60,299 nucleotides of DNA from Ferrithrix thermotolerans DSM 19514 (GTDB lineage: Bacteria; Actinomycetota; Acidimicrobiia; Acidimicrobiales; Acidimicrobiaceae): positions 1-60,299 of the forward strand of contig NZ_FQUL01000013.1 in assembly GCF_900128965.1 (NCBI RefSeq), given 5' to 3'. The notes beneath the pieces are model-generated. The model did no database searches and was not told where the DNA came from. It was given only the letters and a program-made list of their open reading frames with translations. The translations under genes and the position numbers were made by a program. This document shows, one piece after another, positions 8,057 to 16,036 of the stretch (position 1 is its first letter; each line of letters begins with the position of its first letter).

Positions 8057-9685
8057 TCACCGGCGAAAGACAACGGCCTCCTTCGGCCCCACCTCAAAGA
8101 GGTCTGAATCGCCTAAGGACCCAACGGCGCCATACCTTGAGGAGACTGCCTCCTTGTACGGTGGTAGCGGAGCTTCATAGGATTCGTCCTCAGCAAAGTT
8201 AGCCACAACGTAGAGATCGCCACATCTGTATCTCCAGAGCTTTTCGGTAACCTCAAGGCTCTCGAACCTCGAAAGAGTATCTCTAACTGAACATCTCAGA
8301 CGAATCAGCCGCTTAGTAAGGGTCAGGGCTGAAGATTCATCGAGACTTTGAGACTGAACGTCCCTTCCGTCATCTGGACCAAAAGGAAGCCAAGGTGTCG
8401 TCCCGGGATCACAAAATCCCCTACCGTCCCCAGATCTCCAGGGCATTGGAGTCCTGGCTCGGTCTCGCTGGAATCGTGCCATAGGTATGAGCTTTGTCAT
8501 TGGATCTCGTTGCAGCTCAATTGGAACGTCTACGTCTCTCATCCCTATCTCGTCTCCATAGTACAAAAACACCGTTCCTGGAAGCGTCAATAGGATTGTC
8601 AGTGCAACCTTGGTCTTATCGTCATCGTCATGAGCCCATCTAGTTGGAAAACGAGAGATATCGTGGTTTGAACCTGTCCACACCGGGCTTGCAGTATCGG
8701 GAAGCACCGACAAGGTACTTTGAACGATCTCCGACAGCGACTTGGGATCAAACTCCGTAAATACAAACATGAAGTTAAAGGCAAGATTCAGTTCGTCACC
8801 GTCCCCATAAAACCTTGCTAACCTGCCGATATCACCGACCCAGGTCTCTCCCACAAGTAGACGATTTGGTCGATACGCATCGGCTATCTTTCGCCATCTC
8901 TTGTAGAGGGGATGAACCTCATCTCGATTCTTGGAGTAAGTCTCGACAAGTCCAAAGTGAGAAAACTGCCTTGACATCTCCGGGGCAGGTGGGTCATCTC
9001 TTAGCAGTTTGTCTTTAAATATCCCATGAGCCACATCAATTCGAAATCCAGCCACCCCCCGGTCGAACCAAAAGCGTAAGATGTGCTCAAACTCCCGTTG
9101 AACATCCTCATTCCACCAGTTCAAATCGGGTTGAGAGGGAAGAAAGTTATGGAGGTAGTACTCTCCAGATCGTTCATCCAAGGTCCAAGCCGACGCACCG
9201 GTAGCGTCTTTCCAGTTGTTTGGCGGCGACCCGTCTTGTTTGCCCTTGGCAAAGACGTAGTACCTGCGAAACGGGGACTCCGGCTTCTCGATAGCCTTGA
9301 TAAACCATGGATGGCTAGAGGAGGTGTGGTTTGGAACGAGATCGAGGAGCACTCTAACTCCTTTTTCTGAGCATCGCTCGATGAACTCATCTAGATCATC
9401 AATGGTTCCGTAGTCAGGATGGACACCGAGGTAGTCCGCTACGTCGTATCCCCAATCATCATTTGGGGAAGGCATGGTCGGAGACAACCATACTCCGTCG
9501 ACTCCCAGATCTGAAAGGTAGTCGATCTTTCCCATCGCACCTTTGAGATCTCCAAAACCATCTCCGTTGCTATCCACAAATGACCTTAGATATATGTGGT
9601 ATAGAACCCCATTTTCCCACCACGGCCTGATCCTATCGACGTCTTGCATCATTGTCCTAACTATCTCTTGTCTACTTCTTATCAT
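8057..9685 (-). CDS. GH13 alpha-glucosidase (oligo-1,6-glucosidase-like)
   Basis: A glycoside hydrolase family 13 enzyme predicted to release glucose from imported alpha-glucosides in the cytoplasm; no signal peptide is seen. Conserved regions occur in order: GVDGVWLSP, DLVPNHTS, the nucleophile Asp in GFRIDVAHG, the general acid Glu in LLVGETWV, and the transition-state Asp in SNHDISR. The length of about 542 residues is typical of bacterial alpha-glucosidases. I place the start at the ATG at 9685, 25 nt after the permease stop and preceded by GGGTGGGTGAGC. The frame extends to 9781 but that part overlaps the permease gene. The substrate (maltose, trehalose, isomaltose or sucrose class) cannot be decided from sequence alone. 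Confidence 0.9.
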   Translation of the reverse strand: MIRSRQEIVRTMMQDVDRIRPWWENGVLYHIYLRSFVDSNGDGFGDLKGAMGKIDYLSDLGVDGVWLSPTMPSPNDDWGYDVADYLGVHPDYGTIDDLDEFIERCSEKGVRVLLDLVPNHTSSSHPWFIKAIEKPESPFRRYYVFAKGKQDGSPPNNWKDATGASAWTLDERSGEYYLHNFLPSQPDLNWWNEDVQREFEHILRFWFDRGVAGFRIDVAHGIFKDKLLRDDPPAPEMSRQFSHFGLVETYSKNRDEVHPLYKRWRKIADAYRPNRLLVGETWVGDIGRLARFYGDGDELNLAFNFMFVFTEFDPKSLSEIVQSTLSVLPDTASPVWTGSNHDISRFPTRWAHDDDDKTKVALTILLTLPGTVFLYYGDEIGMRDVDVPIELQRDPMTKLIPMARFQRDRARTPMPWRSGDGRGFCDPGTTPWLPFGPDDGRDVQSQSLDESSALTLTKRLIRLRCSVRDTLSRFESLEVTEKLWRYRCGDLYVVANFAEDESYEAPLPPYKEAVSSRYGAVGSLGDSDLFEVGPKEAVVFRR

Positions 9686-9710
9686 GTTGCTCACCCACCC
9701 AAAACCTAGA

Positions 9711-10556
9711 TCAGCCCTTGACAGCTCCGGAGGTGAGACCCGATACAACAAATCTTCTAAAGACAAACACGAGCACTCCAATTGGCACTACAGCTACCAC
9801 GCTAGCGGCAAAGATGGTTCCGTAGGGGACGACATTGGGAGAGCCAAACAGCGCAATACCGACCGGAATCGTTCTGTAGCTATTCGAGTTATCCAGGGTT
9901 AGAGCCATAAGGAACTCGGTCCAACAAGCTGTGAAGGTAAACACACCAGCTGTAAAGATCCCCGGTAAGGCCTGAGGAAGAATGACCGACCAGAAGGTCC
10001 GGACAGGTGATGCACCATCTATCCGACTGGTCTCTTCCATCTCTTTTGGAATCCCAAGAAAGTAGTTGCGCATGATCCAAATTGCAAAGGGGAGATTAAA
10101 GGCTATATAGGGTACGATCAAAGCCTGATATGACCCAAGCCAGCCGATCTGATGCATAAGCAGATAGAGCGGAGAGACTACTGCGATCTCCGGGAACACT
10201 GAGATTATAAGAAGGGTCACCAAAAGTGGTGACTTCCCTCTCATTGGAAGCCGACCCAAGGCGTATCCTGCAAGAGAACCAATCGCCAACACCAGCATCG
10301 TGGACACCACGGTAACGATGACTGAGTTGAGAAAGTACCTGCCGAACCCGTAATGTACAAAGGCCGAGTGGTAGTTCGCAAAACTTATCGGGTTTGGGAA
10401 GTACTGAGGTGGCTGTGCTCCCACGTTTACAGGTGTCTTAAAGCTCGATGCGATGAGCCAGTAGATCGGAAGAAGAACAAACAACACGATCACCACTACC
10501 GCCACATTGAGCCCATTGACCCACTTCCGCCAGCCAACTCTTCGTTGGTATCTCAC
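9711..10556 (-). CDS. Sugar ABC transporter permease, MalG type
   Basis: A 281-residue inner-membrane permease with six predicted membrane segments. The first is residues about 14-34, and the EAA coupling loop reads EETSRIDGASPVRTFW before the last segments. It pairs with the MalF-type permease whose stop overlaps its start by 4 nt (ATGA), implying translational coupling. It would form the translocation pore with that partner and be powered by the MsmK-type ATPase encoded at the operon end. Confidence 0.92.
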   Translation of the reverse strand: MRYQRRVGWRKWVNGLNVAVVVIVLFVLLPIYWLIASSFKTPVNVGAQPPQYFPNPISFANYHSAFVHYGFGRYFLNSVIVTVVSTMLVLAIGSLAGYALGRLPMRGKSPLLVTLLIISVFPEIAVVSPLYLLMHQIGWLGSYQALIVPYIAFNLPFAIWIMRNYFLGIPKEMEETSRIDGASPVRTFWSVILPQALPGIFTAGVFTFTACWTEFLMALTLDNSNSYRTIPVGIALFGSPNVVPYGTIFAASVVAVVPIGVLVFVFRRFVVSGLTSGAVKG

Positions 10557-11506
10557 TGCACCTCCTCCCTTCCAACTTGAGTTTTGAACACTCTAAGGAA
10601 CAAGAGACACCCCAAAATCACAAGAAGGGTTGCACTAACGGCAACTGCGGCTCCAGGACCGTAGTCGATATTTTGAAACATCACCTTGTAACTCAAGATG
10701 GCGAGGGACGTGGTGGCCGTTCCTGGACCGCCTCCAGTCAGCACAAAGGGAAGGTCGAAAACCCCAAATGCCTGCAGAACACGAAAGAGAACCGCTATAG
10801 CAATGGTTGGTCTTAGAAGTGGAAGGGTTATCTTCCAAAATATCGTCCAGTTCGACGCTCCGTCGCAAGAAGCAGCCTCATATACGTCAGATGGAAGCAT
10901 GACCAGACCTGCTATGACGATAACAGCAACAAAGGGAGTGGTCTTCCAGATATCGGCCACCATCATCGAGATAATCGCAGAGGTTGGACTACCCAAAAAG
11001 ACCGGTGCACCAAGACCAATGGATTGAAAGATCGCCTGGAGAACACCGTAGGTCCCTTCGTAGATATATTGCCAAAGCTCTGCCGAGATCACCGTAATTA
11101 TCGACCACGGAAGAAGCAGAAGCGCCATCATCATTCCTCTAGCCTTGGTAAGCCTCTCGAGAACCAGGGCTATCATCGTGCCTAACACCACCTCGACAGC
11201 CACGGTTACAACCGTGTAAAAGACAGTAAAGACTAGAGCATACCTCCACGTTGAGGAGTGAATTAATTGGCTGTAGTTCGAGAAGGTGAATCCCTGAAGT
11301 GCAAAGCCGTTTCCGGTAACGTTTACGTTCGAGAGGCTAAGAGCCACAGAGAAACCGATCGGAAATATAGTTACAAGTCCGATAAATACAAGTGCCGGAG
11401 TGGAAAACATCCACCCGATTCGAGCTTGCCGAAGAGAGTGCACATCTCGATGCCCTCTTTTATCCATGACTTTAACCACAGAGTCAACACCTGTTACCGC
11501 CGCCAC
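10553..11506 (-). CDS. Sugar ABC transporter permease, MalF type
   Basis: A 317-residue permease with a cytoplasmic N-terminus of about 35 residues, six membrane segments and the EAA loop YEAASCDGASNWTIFWKITLP. It starts at GTG 11506, supported by a strong GGAGGGGTAA site directly before it. Its stop overlaps the MalG-type start by 4 nt. The 129-bp gap separating it from the upstream binding-protein gene contains a long hairpin, so its expression is probably lower than that of the binding protein. Confidence 0.92.
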   Translation of the reverse strand: MAAVTGVDSVVKVMDKRGHRDVHSLRQARIGWMFSTPALVFIGLVTIFPIGFSVALSLSNVNVTGNGFALQGFTFSNYSQLIHSSTWRYALVFTVFYTVVTVAVEVVLGTMIALVLERLTKARGMMMALLLLPWSIITVISAELWQYIYEGTYGVLQAIFQSIGLGAPVFLGSPTSAIISMMVADIWKTTPFVAVIVIAGLVMLPSDVYEAASCDGASNWTIFWKITLPLLRPTIAIAVLFRVLQAFGVFDLPFVLTGGGPGTATTSLAILSYKVMFQNIDYGPGAAVAVSATLLVILGCLLFLRVFKTQVGREEVQ

Positions 11507-11564
11507 TTACCCCTCCAACATCAACGGGTCGATCGAATCACCTCTAGAAGTCTCGCACAGATTC

Positions 11565-11624
11565 AAAGTGGGCGTTTCGCGACGACCGTCCATCGCAAGA
11601 GCCGTCGCGAAACAAAACCACTTT
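11565..11624 (-). promoter_or_regulatory. Bipartite hairpin between binding-protein and permease genes
   Basis: An inner perfect 11-bp repeat (11574-11584 with 11603-11613, GTTTCGCGACG / CGTCGCGAAAC) is flanked by a second matching 7-bp repeat (11565-11571 with 11618-11624, AAAGTGG / CCACTTT), giving an 18-bp stem with a small asymmetric internal loop. It has no T-run. In MalE-MalF-type operons a hairpin at this place stabilises the upstream message or partly stops transcription; that role is inferred here. Confidence 0.65.
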
Positions 11625-11635
11625 AGGAGATGCCC

Positions 11636-12994
11636 TTACAGTCCGCCAGAAAGCGCTGTCTGAGCCTGGCTCTGTGCTGCCTTTAGAGCTGCACTTACCG
11701 ACATCGATCCGCTTAGGGCAGCGTTGACGTTTGTGTATATGGCATTACTTAGCTGCGGATAATTTGGCGTTCCAGCAGGACGGGGGACCAGGTTCGTCTC
11801 TGCGGCTACTTTGAGAGGCGGCGGCGTTGACGACGAAGACGCCAATTCCTGACGTACCGATTCCACAGTTGGGATCTCCGAGTAGGTCTTACCAAGGATC
11901 ATCTGAGCCTCGGTCGAAGACATCCACTTAATAAAGGTCAGGTCCGCTGCGATGTTCTTTGAGTGTGGGTTTATGTAAAGGTTCCACCCTCCGATGTTTG
12001 AGTAGCCCGGATAGCTCTGTCCTGCAAAGGTTGGCAGCGGAGCCACGCCCACATCGCCAACCACCTTTGAGTTCGCTGGCGTCTGTGAGTTTGCCCAAGC
12101 GTAGTCCCAGTTGCGCAGAAATGCAGCGTTGCCTGCGTCAAAGACAGCCATCGCTTGGGGCTCTTGGAACGTGGTGACGGCCTGGGGTGATGCTCCTGAA
12201 GTGATCAAGGATCTCATGAAAGAAACCGCTTTGATAGCTTGGGGCGAGTCTAACTCTGCCTTGGTGTAGCCAGAGTTCACAACCTTGCCTCCAGCAGAGG
12301 TCAGATACTCCATAAAGTCACATGTAAGACCTTCGTAGGAGTCTCCTTCCCAGACAAAGCCGTATTTGACGTATCCGTCTTTCTCTAAGGTCAGTGACTC
12401 ACTTTCCAGCTGCTGCCAGGTCTTGGGCACAGGTAGATGCGCCTTTGCTAACAGATCTTTACGATAGTACAAAAAGCCCTGGTCCTCAAAGAGTGGCGAT
12501 CCATATACCTGACCCTTATAACTTGCACCAGAGACAAGACCAGGAGCGAACTTGGCAAAGTAACTAGAGGGTAGGTACTTAGACAAAGGAACCGCTAGAC
12601 TATGCGCTCCAAACTGGGCTGGCCATATCACATCACCCATAAAGACATCAGGTGTCGTCGATCCACCCGAGATCTCCGTAACGAGCTGCGATCGGTTCGT
12701 ATCTGTATTGGTTGGCGCACTCTCCAAGGTGACATGAATCTTGGGGTAAGCCTTCTCGAAGTGGCTTATCAGGTTGGCTCTAATGCCAACCTGTGCGATC
12801 GGGCTAGCCCACCACGTAATGTTTCCTGACGTAGCAGAACCCGCAGGCTGGGACGAACCTTGCGACGACGTTCCCTGCGACGATGAAGTAGACCCACAGG
12901 CCGCCAGCACCAACGCTGAAGTGGCCACGGCCAAAGTCACAGTTCTCGTTCTTCTCAATGAGAACCTCTTCTTGGATGAATCTATCTTTTTCAT
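11636..12994 (-). CDS. Sugar-binding lipoprotein of the ABC importer
   Basis: A 452-residue family-1 extracellular solute-binding protein. The N-terminus has a Lys/Arg-rich stretch, a hydrophobic core and a lipobox LAAC (Cys at about 33), followed by a Ser/Gln/Gly-rich tether, so it should be a membrane-anchored lipoprotein outside the cell. The mature part has the ITWWASP strand and the FLYYRKDLLAKAHLPVPKTW signature common in maltose/trehalose-type binding proteins. A strong AGGAAGGAAAG site precedes the ATG. It follows the LacI gene by 43 bp and is the first structural gene of the uptake operon. Confidence 0.92.
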   Translation of the reverse strand: MKKIDSSKKRFSLRRTRTVTLAVATSALVLAACGSTSSSQGTSSQGSSQPAGSATSGNITWWASPIAQVGIRANLISHFEKAYPKIHVTLESAPTNTDTNRSQLVTEISGGSTTPDVFMGDVIWPAQFGAHSLAVPLSKYLPSSYFAKFAPGLVSGASYKGQVYGSPLFEDQGFLYYRKDLLAKAHLPVPKTWQQLESESLTLEKDGYVKYGFVWEGDSYEGLTCDFMEYLTSAGGKVVNSGYTKAELDSPQAIKAVSFMRSLITSGASPQAVTTFQEPQAMAVFDAGNAAFLRNWDYAWANSQTPANSKVVGDVGVAPLPTFAGQSYPGYSNIGGWNLYINPHSKNIAADLTFIKWMSSTEAQMILGKTYSEIPTVESVRQELASSSSTPPPLKVAAETNLVPRPAGTPNYPQLSNAIYTNVNAALSGSMSVSAALKAAQSQAQTALSGGL

Positions 12995-13037
12995 TTTTCA
13001 CTTTCCTTCCTAGCTAACTACCTATCCACGAAACGAT

Positions 13038-14099
13038 CTACACATACGCTGACAGTTGACGCTGCAACCCCGTACCCATCGGCCCAACGGCCGACCGAAT
13101 CGTCGTAGCACGAGCATGAAGCTCCAATCTGAGCACCTTTTTTACTTGCTCCACCTCCCGTCCCTCTAACTGACACAAAAGACGCTGCGCACCCTCCACT
13201 CCGCTTTCAAAAAGGGGTTGTGCGATGGTCGAGAGGTTGAAAATTGACGCAACCTCTAAATTGTCAAAACCAATGACTGCAAGATCATCTGGAACCTTCA
13301 GACCATTCGCCTGAGCGGATCTAAGGACCCCTAGGGCCTGAGTATCGGAAGCAGCAAATATAGCCGTTGGAGGGTTTCCAAGACGAAGAAGGTCATCAGC
13401 CATCTCTTTAGCGGTAGTTGCGCCGTGTGGCCCAAGACGGATTAGTTCCCTATCAAGCGATCGCCCAAAGCTAACCAGCGCGTCCTCTAGCCCGGTGAGC
13501 CGTTTGTAGCTCGAGGCAAAGCCAAGGCCACTTAGATCCTCATCTCCGATGAATCCAATACGTCGATGCCCTAGACCAATTAGGTGCATACCAGCTAATG
13601 CACCTCCCACTCGGTCGTCCACGACAACATGCGGTACGTCTTCACCTGCTGTATCAATCAAAGAGAGCTGAACGCCGTTGGCCCTAAAGCTTGCGATGTG
13701 CTCACGGGAGAGAGGTATCGAGATCACGATAACGCCGACCGAGGCGTGTCTGTCCATAAGATACTCAAGGTGCCTGTCTCTTTGAGAGAGAGAGGCAACG
13801 CTGTATAGGGTGGTTCCATAACCACTTTTATCCAGAACTTCGATGACTCCCTCAAGACGGGACACAACCGACGGCCTAGTGATAAAGGGCACGAGAACTG
13901 CGATCATATCCTGTCGACCTTTTGATAGACCACTCGCTAGGCGACTCGGATGGTATCCCAACTCTTCGATTGCAGCCTCTACACGAGCACGCGTAGTCGG
14001 GCTGACTCGGGGACTGGAGTTTAGAACCCTTGAAACCGTCGCCACCCCGACGCCGGCAGCCCTTGCGACATCGAAGATGCTAACTCGCTGACGCTCCAT
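13038..14099 (-). CDS. LacI-family transcriptional regulator of the sugar operon
   Basis: A 353-residue regulator. The N-terminal helix-turn-helix reads VSIFDVARAAGVGVATVSRV with the hinge helix LASGLSKGR, followed by a periplasmic-binding-protein-like effector domain (IGFIGDE, AIFAASDTQALG, DLAVIGFDN). The ATG at 14099 is chosen because AGAGGGG precedes it; the frame is open to a TTG at 14117. It is the first gene of the leftward operon, so the perfect palindrome just upstream makes it auto-regulated together with the transporter. The inducer is probably the transported alpha-glucoside or a derivative, which is inference. Confidence 0.93.
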   Translation of the reverse strand: MERQRVSIFDVARAAGVGVATVSRVLNSSPRVSPTTRARVEAAIEELGYHPSRLASGLSKGRQDMIAVLVPFITRPSVVSRLEGVIEVLDKSGYGTTLYSVASLSQRDRHLEYLMDRHASVGVIVISIPLSREHIASFRANGVQLSLIDTAGEDVPHVVVDDRVGGALAGMHLIGLGHRRIGFIGDEDLSGLGFASSYKRLTGLEDALVSFGRSLDRELIRLGPHGATTAKEMADDLLRLGNPPTAIFAASDTQALGVLRSAQANGLKVPDDLAVIGFDNLEVASIFNLSTIAQPLFESGVEGAQRLLCQLEGREVEQVKKVLRLELHARATTIRSAVGPMGTGLQRQLSAYV

Positions 14100-14137
14100 C
14101 TCCGCCCCTCTTGCCAAACTCGCAAACTAGATGAGTG

Positions 14138-14161
14138 AGCTGTGGAAGCGCTTCCACAGCT
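14138..14161. promoter_or_regulatory. LacI-type operator, perfect 24-bp palindrome
   Basis: The two 12-bp halves (AGCTGTGGAAGC and GCTTCCACAGCT) are exact reverse complements with the central GC|GC step typical of LacI/GalR operators. It lies immediately downstream of the predicted start site of the promoter at 14170-14198 and 38 bp before the regulator's ATG, a position suited to blocking transcription. Confidence 0.85.
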
Positions 14162-14169
14162 TGAACACA

Positions 14170-14198
14170 ATGTTACAGATGGATGAACTTTCAGTCAA
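14170..14198 (-). promoter_or_regulatory. Promoter of the lacI-sugar transport operon
   Basis: On the minus strand TTGACT (14193-14198) is separated by exactly 17 bp from TAACAT (14170-14175), a good match to vegetative sigma-factor consensus. The expected start lies near 14163, at the edge of the operator palindrome. Confidence 0.7.
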
Positions 14199-14499
14199 GT
14201 ACATCTTTTGAAAACTTCATCGAAGTCTAAGTAAAGTCTCAGATTCCAGATCGTTGTCGGTTGGATCACATTCCCTCACCGGCTACGACGAAATCTAGAC
14301 GCAACTGACCCATCACTATCTATAGTTCGCGCCACTTGGCTGGCGGTTGAAGGGCCGCTTGGAATGATCGAACTAAGAGATACGGAAGATCTTTGATAAG
14401 CCGAGACGAACTTCCAGTTCCAAAGGTTTGTTTCTAGAGCCGCTAGTCACAGGTGATAGAGGTTGCCGACATCACCTTGGTGCCGCTAACATTACAGAT
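14199..14499. other. Intergenic region / leader of the crcB operon
   Basis: Nothing coding is supported between the lacI promoter and the first crcB start. The last 50 bp (GGTGATAGAGGTTGCC at 14453-14468, then a CACC-TT-GGTG mini-hairpin and GCTAAC) resemble the 5' half of the fluoride riboswitch, but the 3' pairing segment is not evident, so I do not call a riboswitch. Confidence 0.3.
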
Positions 14500-14904
14500 G
14501 TGTGGCGGTCGTTCAACAAGACTTACTCCTTGATCTTCGCTGGTGGAGCTATCGGAACCGTAATCAGATACCTACTTAGCGGGATGCACCCAATAGCTTC
14601 CTTGCCGATCGGCATATTATTGGCCAACATGATAGGATCACTGATCCTAGGCGGCGTGGTCACTTACATCGAGGAGTTTAGTCCTTTAGGCGCTCAAAGG
14701 ATTAGGGCAACACTTGGCACAGGACTCTGCGGCGGACTCACCACCTTCTCTTCACTATGTGCTGGGACTATCGCCTTGGCGCAGAGCCACAGCGACTTTC
14801 TGGCACTACTTTATGCAACACTGACCTTGTTTTTTGGTCTGGCTGCCTTTACCTCAAGTGTTGTATCTGTTCGCCTAATAAGCTCGCAGAGGAAAGGATC
14901 CTAG
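14500..14904 (+). CDS. crcB: Fluoride channel subunit FluC/CrcB (first copy)
   Basis: A 134-residue, four-helix membrane protein of the CrcB/Fluc family that exports fluoride as an antiparallel dimer. Seen are GGAIGTVIRY, the pore Asn in LANMIGS (about N43) and the TTFSS segment (Phe at about 83). The first Phe-box position, three residues earlier, is Leu (GGLTTFS) rather than Phe, unlike the partner at 15246. The GTG at 14500 is chosen since the longer frame (TTG at 14428) adds a charged, non-conserved N-terminus. It lies in a three-gene operon with DUF190 and a second crcB, so a heterodimer is likely. Confidence 0.85.
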   Translation: MWRSFNKTYSLIFAGGAIGTVIRYLLSGMHPIASLPIGILLANMIGSLILGGVVTYIEEFSPLGAQRIRATLGTGLCGGLTTFSSLCAGTIALAQSHSDFLALLYATLTLFFGLAAFTSSVVSVRLISSQRKGS

Positions 14905-15243
14905 GTGCTAGAAGCTTTCAATCTAACCAAAGGGCTCCAATTGGTGATCTATCTCAATCAGTCCGACACCATAAGGAAAAGACCCGCCGCTGAAGCTATC
15001 GTCAAGAAGGCTATGGAGCTCTCTTTCATGGGCGCATCTGTCTTCAGGGCTGTTGAAGGATACGGATCTTCCCATCGGCTAGAGATAGGGCATCTTCTGT
15101 CGCTCGAGGACGACAGAGGCGAGATGGTCGTCTTGGTAGATGGCGAGCAGTCGAAAACAGATGAGTTTCTAACATGGCTAAGAGACGAACTACCAGGAAC
15201 TTTCCTAACGATCTCCGAGATCCACCACACAAGACTTTCATAG
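14905..15243 (+). CDS. DUF190 family protein
   Basis: A 112-residue soluble protein of the DUF190 family, with ferredoxin-like alternation and typical blocks GLQLVIYL, SFMGASVFRAVEGYG and LVDGEQ. The GTG start follows directly on the stop codon of the first crcB, with GAGGAAAGGA as ribosome site. DUF190 genes are frequently found beside crcB and a role in fluoride resistance or regulation is suspected, but no biochemical function is established to my knowledge. It is enclosed between the two channel genes. Confidence 0.85.
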   Translation: MLEAFNLTKGLQLVIYLNQSDTIRKRPAAEAIVKKAMELSFMGASVFRAVEGYGSSHRLEIGHLLSLEDDRGEMVVLVDGEQSKTDEFLTWLRDELPGTFLTISEIHHTRLS

Positions 15244-15245
15244 TG

Positions 15246-15629
15246 ATGACAGACGTGCTACGGGCAGTACTTATCGGAGCCTTCGGTGGCACAGGAGCAG
15301 TATCGAGGTACATGCTGGACCGTTTCGTTCAGACGAGAACCTCCTCCTACTTCCCCTTTGGCACCTTGACCGTGAACCTAATTGGGGCAGCAGCCTTAGG
15401 AGCTGTGGATGCCTTGGGGTCGATCTCGGAGCTATCAAAACTCATCGCTTCAGTGCTTGGTGTAGGATTTCTCGGAGGATTTACGACCTTTTCGACTCTC
15501 ATCTACGAGTCCTTTGCGATGCTTACCCAAAGAGGAACACGCCTGTCAGGTTTTGCAAATCTAGCAGGGAGCATAGCTCTAGGACTCACCGCCTACTTAG
15601 CCGTATTCGAGCTTGTTCGACGAGCCTAA
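15246..15629 (+). CDS. crcB: Fluoride channel subunit FluC/CrcB (second copy)
   Basis: A 127-residue CrcB/Fluc protein with four hydrophobic helices, GGTGAVSRY near the N-terminus, the pore Asn in TVNLIG (about N44) and the complete Phe box GGFTTFST (F79 and F82). The ATG at 15246 is 2 nt after the DUF190 stop; the frame is open further upstream but overlaps that gene. With a full Phe box here and a Leu replacing the first Phe in the other copy, this subunit may carry the working pore of a heterodimer. Confidence 0.9.
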   Translation: MTDVLRAVLIGAFGGTGAVSRYMLDRFVQTRTSSYFPFGTLTVNLIGAAALGAVDALGSISELSKLIASVLGVGFLGGFTTFSTLIYESFAMLTQRGTRLSGFANLAGSIALGLTAYLAVFELVRRA

Positions 15630-15663
15630 GAGTCGATGACCCGGACTGTCGGGAATATAAATG

Positions 15664-15748
15664 CGGAGGAGGTGGGATTCGAACCCACGGTGAGTCTCCC
15701 CACACGCGATTTCCAATCGCGCCGATTCGGCCACTCTCGCACCCCTCC
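15664..15748 (-). tRNA. tRNA-Ser (GGA)
   Basis: The minus strand folds into a class II tRNA of 85 nt: acceptor GGAGGGG pairs with the 3' CTCCTCC, the anticodon arm CGCGATT-GGA-AATCGCG gives anticodon GGA, a long variable arm follows, and the T-arm is GTGGG-TTCGAATC-CCCAC. CCA is not encoded. It lies beside the SRP RNA on the opposite strand. Confidence 0.95.
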
Positions 15749-15780
15749 GGATTTGAATGACTATCATAGTAGGTAGAAAA

Positions 15781-15906
15781 GCGTTTTGGCGCAGCAGCTG
15801 GACCCTGCGCGGCGCAGCCTCGTGAACCGAGTCAGGGCCGGAAGGCAGCAGCTCTCAGCGAGAAGCTGTGGGTGCCGCAGTAAGTCTGGCTGTTGCGCCA
15901 AGACGC
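15781..15906 (+). ncRNA. ffs: Signal recognition particle RNA (4.5S type)
   Basis: The central GTCAGGGCCGGAAGGCAGCAGC (apical loop GGAA with the conserved asymmetric internal loop) is diagnostic for domain IV of SRP RNA. The ends GCGTTTTGGCGCA and TGCGCCAAGACGC pair to close a helix of about 126 nt, the short bacterial form lacking an Alu domain. It would bind Ffh to target membrane proteins. Exact ends are estimated from pairing. Confidence 0.93.
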
Positions 15907-16036
15907 AGTGTTTGGTGCAATCTACCTAAGGATCACTTAGCTATGTGAGGTGAAGACGCTCCGTCGTCCTTGGGCAGATACTCCTGTGAGTTATATTACA
16001 CTTAGTAGTCAATTTCCCTGAGAGAGGTTAGAGTAG

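Noticed and set aside
14450-14500. Fluoride riboswitch before crcB
   Set aside because: Only the 5' half looks similar; the segment pairing with the AGAGG loop is absent and the stem relies on wobble pairs. Listed as a low-interest finding, not as a feature.
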